18,556 nt of DNA, from assembly GCA_964576265.1 (NCBI GenBank), contig CAZNVB010000055.1:1-18556 (forward strand). The letters run 5' to 3'. Source of the stretch: CAZNVB01 sp964576265 (GTDB lineage: Bacteria > Acidobacteriota > Aminicenantia > Aminicenantales > UBA8522). The notes beneath the pieces are model-generated. The model did not search any database. It was not told where the DNA came from and was given only the letters and a program-made list of their open reading frames with translations. The position numbers were made by a program, and so were the translations under genes. Positions 13,605 through 18,556 of the stretch are shown piece after piece (within the stretch, counting starts at the first letter, position 1; every line of letters starts with the position of its first letter).

Positions 13605-13859
13605 ATGGCCCACAAGAAATCCGGCGGCAGCGCCCGCAACGGCAGAGACAGCTGCGGCAAGAGGCTCGGCGTTAAGCGGTTCAGCGGTCAGGTGGTGCAT
13701 GCGGGATCCATCCTCGTCCGGCAGAGAGGAACGCCTTTCAAGCCGGGGACGAATGTCAGCCGGGCCAAAGACGACACGCTTTTTGCCCGGATCGACGGAA
13801 TCGTCAAATTCGAAGACAAAGGGAGACGGGGCAAATTCGTCTCTGTTCTTCCGGCATGA
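13605..13859 (+). CDS. rpmA: Large ribosomal subunit protein bL27
   Basis: This 84-residue protein near the peptidyl transferase centre has its N-terminus reaching the tRNA 3' ends. The family start MAHKKSGGSARNGRDS is present at the initiator Met, with no Firmicutes-type cleavable leader. GSILVRQRGTPFKPGTNVSRA and DDTLFARIDGIVKFE complete the conserved fold. The ribosome site AAGGAG lies seven bases before the ATG. It sits 12 bases behind rplU and is certainly cotranscribed. The 135 bases between it and obg hold no clear gene or terminator, so read-through into obg is plausible. Confidence 0.98.
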   Translation: MAHKKSGGSARNGRDSCGKRLGVKRFSGQVVHAGSILVRQRGTPFKPGTNVSRAKDDTLFARIDGIVKFEDKGRRGKFVSVLPA

Positions 13860-13994
13860 AGGCGGCCTTCGGAACCGAATTTTGCTCTTTCGTTCGCCGA
13901 CCCGCCGTGCTTCCTGTCCAGGAATGAAGATTCGATCCAATCTTATCACCGCCTTCCCTCCTTTCGCTTCGCTTGAGGCGACCGGTCAGGGGTG

Positions 13995-15011
13995 ATGTTC
14001 GTCGATCAGGTTCGGGTGAAGCTTCTTGCCGGTCGAGGAGGCAACGGCTGTGTCAGCTTCCGCCGGGAATGGGGCGTTCCGAAGGGCGGTCCGGACGGTG
14101 GCCGGGGAGGCGATGGAGGGAGTGTCTTCCTTCGGGCCGAGGCCGGACTGACGACTCTCTCCTTCTTTCGCTTCCATCCGATCAATAGGGCCGGGAACGG
14201 CGGACACGGCGAGGGAAATAACCGCTCGGGGAAGAAGGGCCGTGATCTTATGTTGAGTGTTCCTATCGGAACAGTCGTGAAAAGAGCTGCGACGGGCGAA
14301 GTTCTGTTCGATTTTCTCAAAGCCGGCCAGAAATTCCTGGCGGCCAAAGGAGGCAAAGGCGGACGGGGGAACGCTTCCTTCGCCACCCCGACCCATCGTA
14401 CTCCCCGCGAATGGCAGCCCGGATATCCGGGCGAGGAAGCCGATCTCGTTCTCGAGCTCAAGCTTATCGCCGATGTCGGCCTGGTCGGGTTTCCCAACGT
14501 CGGGAAATCCACCCTGATCTCAAAGATATCCGCTGCCCGGCCGACGATCGCCGATTACCCGTTCACCACCCTGGCGCCTCATCTCGGCGTCGTCGATGTC
14601 GGGACGGACCGGAGCTTCGTCGTGGCCGACATCCCCGGGCTGATCGAGGGAGCCCACGAGGGCCACGGCCTGGGCACGCAGTTCCTGAAGCACATCGAGC
14701 GGACGAGAGTCCTGGTTCATTTGATTGACGTCTCTCCTTTTTCCGGCCGCGATCCCGTCCGCGATTTCAAAATCGTCATGGCGGAGCTCGAGTCGTACAA
14801 CCCCGAGCTTGCGGCCCGGCCCCAGGTCCTCGTGGCCAACAAGATCGACCTGCTCGGAGATGACCGGAGCCGGCTGGAAGCGGTGCGGCGGCTGGCCCGC
14901 CGCCGGAAGCTGCCGTTTTTCTCCATCTCGGCGCTCAAAGAGAAAGGGTTGAACGAGCTCGTCGCGGCTGTGGCTCAAATTCTGAGCGAACTCGAGGAGA
15001 AAAAAACGTAG
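13995..15011 (+). CDS. obg: Obg/CgtA family ribosome-assembly GTPase
   Basis: This essential GTPase of 338 residues acts in 50S subunit maturation and stress response. The glycine-rich Obg fold covers residues 1-157 (LLAGRGGNGCVSFRREWGVPKGGPDGG and AAKGGKGGRGNASFATPTHRTPREW regions). The G domain follows with G1 GFPNVGKST at 165-173, a switch I region YPFTTLAPH, G3 DIPGLIEGAHEGHGLG, G4 NKIDLL and G5 SALKEKG. The protein ends soon after the G domain, so the C-terminal OCT domain of some homologues is absent, as in many bacteria. ATG 13995 is preferred, with an in-frame GTG directly before it; CAGGGG is upstream. nadD follows after three bases. Confidence 0.97.
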   Translation: MFVDQVRVKLLAGRGGNGCVSFRREWGVPKGGPDGGRGGDGGSVFLRAEAGLTTLSFFRFHPINRAGNGGHGEGNNRSGKKGRDLMLSVPIGTVVKRAATGEVLFDFLKAGQKFLAAKGGKGGRGNASFATPTHRTPREWQPGYPGEEADLVLELKLIADVGLVGFPNVGKSTLISKISAARPTIADYPFTTLAPHLGVVDVGTDRSFVVADIPGLIEGAHEGHGLGTQFLKHIERTRVLVHLIDVSPFSGRDPVRDFKIVMAELESYNPELAARPQVLVANKIDLLGDDRSRLEAVRRLARRRKLPFFSISALKEKGLNELVAAVAQILSELEEKKT

Positions 15012-15014
15012 CCG

Positions 15015-15674
15015 ATGGTCGGAGATCGCATCGGACTTCTGGGCGGGACGTTCAATCCGATTCACTGCGGCCACCTCAGGGTGGCGACGGAGGTCCTCGA
15101 AAAAACCCGCTTGAGCCGGATTTTATTCATTCCCTCGCATATCCCGCCTCACAAAAAGTTGAAAGATGTCGCTTCGCCCGAAGATCGGTTCGCCATGGTC
15201 CGACTGGCCCTTGCCGGATGCCGGCGCTTCATCGCCTCGGCCGTCGAGATCGAGGGAAAGGGAAAATCGTATTCCATCATCACCCTGGAAAAGATCCGGG
15301 CGGCTTATCCGGGCGCCGAAGTTTTCTTCATCGTCGGCGTCGACGCGTTTCTCGAGATCGAGACCTGGCGGTCCTATAGGAGACTCCTCAGCCACAGCCA
15401 TTTTATCGTCGTCAGCCGGCCCGGGCACCGGCTGGAGGAAGCAAAATCCGTGCTTGCGGGCCGGTTCTTGCCGGCGATTTATCCCTTACGAGGAAGAACT
15501 CCGATCAAAGACGATTGGCTTGAGAGATACCGGATCTTTCTCCTTCCGATCCATGCCCTGAAGATCTCATCGACGGACATCCGGCAGCGGGTGAAAAGCG
15601 GCCGGTCCATCCGTCGGCTCGTCCCGCAGGCCGTGGAAGCCTATATCAATAAACAAAAACTTTATCAGGAGTAA
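15015..15674 (+). CDS. nadD: Nicotinate-nucleotide adenylyltransferase
   Basis: The enzyme joins nicotinate mononucleotide and ATP to form deamido-NAD in NAD biosynthesis. The protein has 219 residues. The nucleotidyltransferase motif GGTFNPIHCGHL lies at residues 10-21, with the HxGH-type pair (His17, His20). SHIPPHK follows near 41-47, then FFIVGVDAFLEIETWRSY and the C-terminal ISSTDIRQRV at 184-193. These are the complete NadD marks. It starts three bases after obg; the stop TAA is one base before the rsfS ATG, whose ribosome site lies in the nadD end. The obg-nadD-rsfS order is common in bacteria. Confidence 0.96.
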   Translation: MVGDRIGLLGGTFNPIHCGHLRVATEVLEKTRLSRILFIPSHIPPHKKLKDVASPEDRFAMVRLALAGCRRFIASAVEIEGKGKSYSIITLEKIRAAYPGAEVFFIVGVDAFLEIETWRSYRRLLSHSHFIVVSRPGHRLEEAKSVLAGRFLPAIYPLRGRTPIKDDWLERYRIFLLPIHALKISSTDIRQRVKSGRSIRRLVPQAVEAYINKQKLYQE

Positions 15675-15675
15675 A

Positions 15676-16071
15676 ATGGTCGAAGCCAAAACACGGAAGC
15701 TCACCAAAAGGAACATCCCTCCCGAAGTCAAGCTCTCGGTTAGAGCCAGCCTGGCCAAAAAAGCGGAGGACGTTCTCGTCCTCGACCTTCGGGAAGTGAC
15801 GTCGTTCACGGACTTTTTCGTCATTCTCACGGGAAATTCCTCCCGCCAGAACGTCGCCATCTATGAGAATATCGAACAGGAGCTGAAGAAGGAGAGCCTG
15901 CGGCCGATCGGAGTGGAGGGAAAAGAGCTGGCCGAGTGGATCTTGATGGATTATGGGAGCTTCATCGTCCATGTTTTTTCGAAACGGGCAAGGGAGTACT
16001 ATTCTCTGGAAAAACTTTGGGGGGACGCCCCGCGGGTCTCCTTTTCAGACCGGCCTGCGAAGTCGTCCTGA
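15676..16071 (+). CDS. rsfS: Ribosomal silencing factor RsfS
   Basis: RsfS (DUF143 family) binds uL14 of the 50S subunit and blocks subunit joining when nutrients are scarce. The 131-residue protein shows the family core: VLDLREVTSFTDFFVILTGNS near residues 34-54, RQNVAIYENIEQELK near 56-70, GVEGKELAEWILMDYGSFIVH and a final YYSLEKLWGDAP. The N-terminal 20 residues are a basic addition relative to many homologues. It is translated from AGGAG that overlaps the nadD stop. The downstream 93-base gap carries a separate promoter for rlmH. Confidence 0.95.
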   Translation: MVEAKTRKLTKRNIPPEVKLSVRASLAKKAEDVLVLDLREVTSFTDFFVILTGNSSRQNVAIYENIEQELKKESLRPIGVEGKELAEWILMDYGSFIVHVFSKRAREYYSLEKLWGDAPRVSFSDRPAKSS

Positions 16072-16095
16072 GCTTCCTTCGAGGGCAAATTTGTA

Positions 16096-16124
16096 TTGAC
16101 ATTTGGCCGATAAATCATTATTTT
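16096..16124 (+). promoter_or_regulatory. Probable promoter of rlmH and downstream genes
   Basis: An exact TTGACA (16096-16101) is followed by a 17-base spacer and TATTTT (16119-16124), four of six matches, in an AT-rich patch. Transcription would start near 16131, 34 bases before the rlmH GTG. It would add a second entry point for rlmH, the zinc-finger gene and comF. Confidence 0.55.
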
Positions 16125-16164
16125 TTATGGACTCTTTCGACCTTGACGGGGAGAGTAGCGGAAC

Positions 16165-16632
16165 GTGACGCGATTAAAAATCGTCTGGCCTGGAAGGACG
16201 AAGAACCGGAGCGTCCGTGAGCTGGAGGAGTTTTATTTGACCAGAATCCGCCAGCTCGAGCCCTGCGATCTTGTGGAGGTAAAGGAAGGGAAGGGACCGG
16301 CAGAGCGAGAACGAGAGAAAATCATGGAAATTGAAGCGAGGAACATCGAGCGGCGGATCGACGGCGAATACGTCGTCTGCCTCTCGGACAAAGGCCGGGA
16401 GATGAATTCGGCGGATTTCGCCCTTTTTCTGGAGAAGCGGCTGTCCGATTCCCGCGCTGTCGCCTTCATCCTCGGCGGGTTTGCCGGGCTAGGAGAGCGA
16501 ATCTTGAAGAGGGCCGACCTTCTTTTTTCCCTATCTCGAATGACGCTCTCCCATGAACTCGCGCGGGTCGTTTTATTGGAGCAGATCTACCGGGCGATTT
16601 CAACTCAAAAAGGGAGGCCATATGCCAAGTAA
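16165..16632 (+). CDS. rlmH: 23S rRNA pseudouridine-1915 N3-methyltransferase
   Basis: RlmH is a SPOUT methyltransferase that modifies the pseudouridine at 1915 (E. coli numbering) in helix 69 of 23S rRNA on the assembled ribosome. Its 155 residues match the usual length. The family marks are CLSDKGREMNSADFA near residues 72-86, the knot segment AFILGGFAGLGERI near 100-113, and LSRMTLSHELARVVLLEQIYRA near 123-144. The C-terminus reads RPYAK, whereas the family normally ends in YH followed by K or R. The start is GTG at 16165; no ATG fits. The last 11 bases overlap the next gene's start. Confidence 0.95.
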   Translation: MTRLKIVWPGRTKNRSVRELEEFYLTRIRQLEPCDLVEVKEGKGPAEREREKIMEIEARNIERRIDGEYVVCLSDKGREMNSADFALFLEKRLSDSRAVAFILGGFAGLGERILKRADLLFSLSRMTLSHELARVVLLEQIYRAISTQKGRPYAK

Positions 16633-16996
16633 AGGTGTCGGGCTGACGGCGAAAGAAAAAAAGGCGTGTCGGGAAAAACTGCTGGAAGAAAAAAAGAAAA
16701 TTCTCAGAAAACTGAGCCAGTTTTATAGCGAAAGCCTGGAAATTGAAACCGATATCGCCCAGGATGTGGCCGATAAAGCCGAAAGCTCTTATACCAAGGA
16801 ATTTCTTCTCAGTCTCTCCAATGCCGAGCGGAATCAGCTCGGACAGATCGATCGGGCGTTGCGCCGTCTGCAGACGAAAGAATTCGGCCTCTGCCAGATG
16901 TGCGGCAACCCGATCGGGAAAAAGCGCCTGGCCGCTCTTCCCTGGACACCCTTCTGCATCGATTGTCAACAGAAGAGAGAAGAAACGGGCGCCTGA
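16622..16996 (+). CDS. DksA/TraR-family zinc-finger protein
   Basis: This family binds in the RNA polymerase secondary channel or acts as a small regulator; some members modulate transcription with ppGpp. The 124-residue protein has a Lys/Glu-rich coiled region (about residues 8-35), the DVADKAESSYTKEF stretch near 46-59, and a C4 zinc finger CQMC...CIDC near residues 93-117 in which both pairs are CxxC. The short acidic-tip arrangement typical of true DksA is not evident, so it is better called DksA/TraR-like than dksA. The ATG at 16622 has GGGAGG four bases upstream and overlaps the end of rlmH by 11 bases; a longer frame inside rlmH is not needed. Confidence 0.88.
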   Translation: MPSKGVGLTAKEKKACREKLLEEKKKILRKLSQFYSESLEIETDIAQDVADKAESSYTKEFLLSLSNAERNQLGQIDRALRRLQTKEFGLCQMCGNPIGKKRLAALPWTPFCIDCQQKREETGA

Positions 16997-17733
16997 AAAG
17001 GCCCCTGCGGCGCCTCGAAATCTGGAGCAAAATTCCTGAGGTCCTTTGTTTCCCCGCTTTTTGCGAGCTGTGCGGCTCCTTTCTCGATTTTCCGGGCGAT
17101 AACATCATTTGCCGGAAGTGCTGGGAAAAGTTGCGGCCTGCGGGAGATTCGTTTTGCCCGGTTTGCGGACGCTTTTTTGAGAGCGAGGGGAAATCGCATC
17201 TCTGTTTGGACTGCCAGGAACGGCGGCCGCCGTTCACCAGGCATCGTTCCTGCGCACGTTATGGCGGCATCCTGAAAGATCTGATACTCCTTTTCAAATA
17301 CCGCGGCTTCGAGGGCCTCGGCCTCGGCCTGGCCGATTTTCTCTGCCGCTCGCTGGCCGGAGAGGAGGATCTTTGGGAGGGAGTGGAAGCGGTCATCCCT
17401 GTTCCCCTTCATCCAAAGAGACTGAAAGAACGAGGCTTTAACCAGGCGGAGATCCTGGCCAGGCAGGTTGCCAGGCGAAAAGGCCTTCCATTGCTGAAGC
17501 GGCGACTGATAAGAACCCGGTATTCCCCTCCCCAGACGACTCTGGAGGGAAAAGAAAGAGAAATGAATATCCGCGGCGCCTTCAAGGTCCGGCGAAGGGG
17601 AGATGTCAGAGGAAAAACGGTTTTACTGATAGACGATGTCTATACCACAGGATCGACGATCCGGGAGTGCAGCCTGGCCCTGATCGAAGGAGAAGCGGAA
17701 GAAGTCCGGGCGGTCACTCTTGCCCGGGCCTGA
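16963..17733 (+). CDS. comF: ComF family phosphoribosyltransferase-like protein
   Basis: ComF-like proteins are related to competence-associated DNA uptake in some bacteria; their exact reaction is not settled. The protein has two N-terminal zinc-binding pairs near the start (CELCG with CRKCW, then CPVCG with CLDC) and a phosphoribosyltransferase domain. Its PRPP loop VLLIDDVYTTGSTI lies near the end, and VIPVPLHPKRLKERGFNQAE lies in the middle, both typical of the family. The start is unclear. No ATG, GTG or TTG with a good ribosome site lies just before the first CxxC. The TTG at 16963 is a working choice (256 residues, overlapping the previous gene by 34 bases); an ATG at 16900 or a CTG at 16993 overlapping the upstream stop are alternatives. 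Confidence 0.88.
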   Translation: MSTEERRNGRLKRPLRRLEIWSKIPEVLCFPAFCELCGSFLDFPGDNIICRKCWEKLRPAGDSFCPVCGRFFESEGKSHLCLDCQERRPPFTRHRSCARYGGILKDLILLFKYRGFEGLGLGLADFLCRSLAGEEDLWEGVEAVIPVPLHPKRLKERGFNQAEILARQVARRKGLPLLKRRLIRTRYSPPQTTLEGKEREMNIRGAFKVRRRGDVRGKTVLLIDDVYTTGSTIRECSLALIEGEAEEVRAVTLARA

Positions 17734-17741
17734 AGAGGGGG

Positions 17742-17775
17742 AAAAAAAGCGCCGGGGTCTTTCGACCTCCGGCGC
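17742..17775 (-). terminator. Intrinsic terminator of the hsp20 gene
   Basis: On the minus strand, GCGCCGG-A-GGTC and GACC-CCGGCGC (17749-17775) form an 11-bp stem with one bulged base and a 4-base loop, followed by seven T residues (17742-17748). It lies between the convergent comF and hsp20 genes. In the plus direction the stem is not followed by T residues, so it would end comF transcripts only weakly. Confidence 0.85.
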
Positions 17776-17799
17776 CAGAGAGCAAAACCGACGTTGGTC

Positions 17800-18273
17800 T
17801 TACTTTTTCGTTTTCTCTTCGGATCCGGCTTTGAGGATTCGGACTTTCCGGGGTTTGAGTTCGGGCTTCTTGGGCAGGGTGATCTTCAGGACGCCGTTCT
17901 CATGATCGGCCCGGATGTTTTCCTGGTCGATGTAGTTGGGGAGAGAGAACGAGCGGTAGAAGCTGCCGTAGGCCCTTTCGATGCGGTGATAATTTTCCTC
18001 TTTCGTCTCCTTCTCCATCTTCCTCTCGCCCCGGATGCTCAGAGTATTGTCCTCGATCTTGATCTCGATGTCCTTGTCCTCGATACCCGGGACTTCGGCC
18101 GTCAGGACAAGCTGATTTTCATCTTCGTAGATATCCACCGCCGGAGACCAGGCGCTCGAGATCAAGTCCCTTTCCTCGCTCCGAGCCGTGGAGACCGCAT
18201 CCTCAAAAAGCCGGTTCATCCGATCCCTAAGGGTCATCAGGTCCCTGAAAGGATCCCATCTGATGATAGCCAT
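17800..18273 (-). CDS. Hsp20/alpha-crystallin family small heat-shock protein
   Basis: This ATP-independent holdase of 157 residues binds unfolding proteins in large oligomers. The N-terminal MAIIRWDPFRDLMTLRDRMNR is the usual bacterial Hsp20 start. The alpha-crystallin domain spans about residues 45-140: WSPAVDIYEDENQLVLTAEV, IKIEDNTLSIRGERK, FYRSFSLPN and ENGVLKITLPKKPE. The C-terminal V-R-I (in RKVRILK) is the I/V-x-I motif that bridges subunits. ATG 18273 is chosen because AGGAGG lies five bases upstream. The in-frame ATG at 18306 would be at or before the predicted transcription start and lacks a ribosome site. It has its own promoter and terminator. Confidence 0.96.
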   Translation of the reverse strand: MAIIRWDPFRDLMTLRDRMNRLFEDAVSTARSEERDLISSAWSPAVDIYEDENQLVLTAEVPGIEDKDIEIKIEDNTLSIRGERKMEKETKEENYHRIERAYGSFYRSFSLPNYIDQENIRADHENGVLKITLPKKPELKPRKVRILKAGSEEKTKK

Positions 18274-18293
18274 TTTTACCTCCTGAAGTAAAT

Positions 18294-18309
18294 TTAGTTT
18301 TTTCACTAA
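18294..18309. promoter_or_regulatory. Short inverted repeat at the hsp20 transcription start (possible operator)
   Basis: TTAGT and ACTAA (18294-18298 and 18305-18309) flank six bases, overlapping the expected start of hsp20 transcription. It is too short and has the wrong sequence to be CIRCE (the HrcA site). It could be a repressor site or chance in AT-rich DNA. Confidence 0.2.
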
Positions 18310-18310
18310 T

Positions 18311-18339
18311 AATATAATAATTTAGTATAGTTTTGTCAA
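18311..18339 (-). promoter_or_regulatory. sigma70-type promoter of the hsp20 gene
   Basis: On the minus strand, an exact TTGACA (18334-18339) is followed by a 17-base spacer and TATATT (18311-18316), five of six matches. Transcription would start near 18304 and give a leader of about 30 bases with a strong AGGAGG site. It is a vegetative-type promoter; I see no sigma32-like elements. Confidence 0.8.
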
Positions 18340-18556
18340 GTATATTTAAAATTTTTTATTCATATTTTTATTTATTTGTTTTCCATTGGGCGAGTTTAAA
18401 ATTTGATGAAAATTGCTAATTGATCCTTATTACTCACATGGTGGCTCTGTTTTAGACAGGCAACGCTTTTTCAGAATAGCCTGGCGCCGATTCTCCAAAA
18501 TATTCCCTCTTTGCAGTAATCATCGGCGGACAAGTCACCGCAGGAGAGTCTTAAGG
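18340..18556. other. AT-rich upstream region, no gene seen
   Basis: The first 80 bases are very AT-rich, unlike the GC-rich window, and may help the hsp20 promoter. The rest to the right edge returns to mixed composition. One minus-strand frame is open from the edge for 27 codons, ending near 18470; it could be the tail of a neighbouring gene but cannot be identified. Confidence 0.4.

Noticed and set aside
12720..13949. 409-codon minus-strand open frame
   Set aside because: It is antisense to rplU and rpmA and runs through the tRNA-Val gene, whose sequence gives its apparent protein end.
18271..18310. CIRCE/HrcA operator upstream of hsp20
   Set aside because: The inverted repeat found is 5 bp with a 6-base gap and does not match the 9-bp CIRCE arms.
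1..18556. CRISPR array, prophage or transposase gene
   Set aside because: I saw no regularly spaced direct repeats, no phage structural genes and no transposase motif; the only mobile-element candidate is the short palindrome near the tRNA.
18470..18556. Minus-strand frame open from the right edge (27 codons)
   Set aside because: It is too short to identify, and an open frame of this length is expected by chance.

Overview
The window reads as a GC-rich bacterial chromosome segment from an anaerobe with respiratory capacity. It carries a large [NiFe]-hydrogenase operon beside a housekeeping block of ribosomal and ribosome-assembly genes. I suspect a Candidatus Aminicenantes or Acidobacteriota-like lineage. 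The main hint is a decayed zinc-ribbon/Ser-Thr kinase/TPR gene of a type I associate with that group; this is inference, not proof.

Layout. (1) Positions 1-1528, minus strand: a PAS-PAS-GAF sensor histidine kinase whose catalytic end runs off the left edge. (2) 1529-1891: a strongly structured intergenic stretch with a terminator-like inverted repeat and several further hairpins, and no convincing gene. (3) 12017 down to 1892, minus strand: twelve tightly packed genes, mostly overlapping or a few bases apart, behind a near-consensus promoter. In transcription order they are three antiporter-like membrane subunits (NuoM-, NuoL- and NuoN-like), a NuoJ/MbhD-MbhE-like and a NuoK-like subunit, NuoA-, NuoB-, NuoC-, NuoD-, NuoH- and NuoI-like subunits, and a hydrogenase maturation endopeptidase. 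(4) 12184-12650: a kinase/TPR pseudogene, then a nested palindrome and a tRNA-Val gene, all on the minus strand. (5) 12970-17733, plus strand: rplU, rpmA, obg, nadD, rsfS, rlmH, a DksA/TraR-like zinc-finger gene and comF. (6) 17800-18273, minus strand: an Hsp20 small heat-shock protein with its own promoter and terminator. The last 280 bases are AT-rich upstream sequence without a recognisable gene.

How the genes work together. The hydrogenase operon encodes homologues of all eleven core subunits of a complex I that lacks the NADH-oxidising module. Its NuoD-like subunit keeps both CxxC pairs that bind the Ni-Fe centre, its NuoB-like subunit has the hydrogenase-type CxxC rather than the complex I tandem CC, and a HycI-type protease closes the operon. 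The simplest reading is a group 4, membrane-bound, ion-pumping hydrogenase. It probably couples oxidation of a low-potential carrier such as ferredoxin to H2 production and ion export, or the reverse. No formate dehydrogenase, CO dehydrogenase, NADH module or MrpEFG-like genes are in the window. The plus-strand block is an ordinary translation and growth cluster: ribosomal proteins, ribosome-assembly GTPase, NAD synthesis, ribosome silencing factor and 23S rRNA methyltransferase.

Five promoters in the window share an exact TTGACA -35 element and a 17-bp spacer, indicating a sigma70-type housekeeping system.
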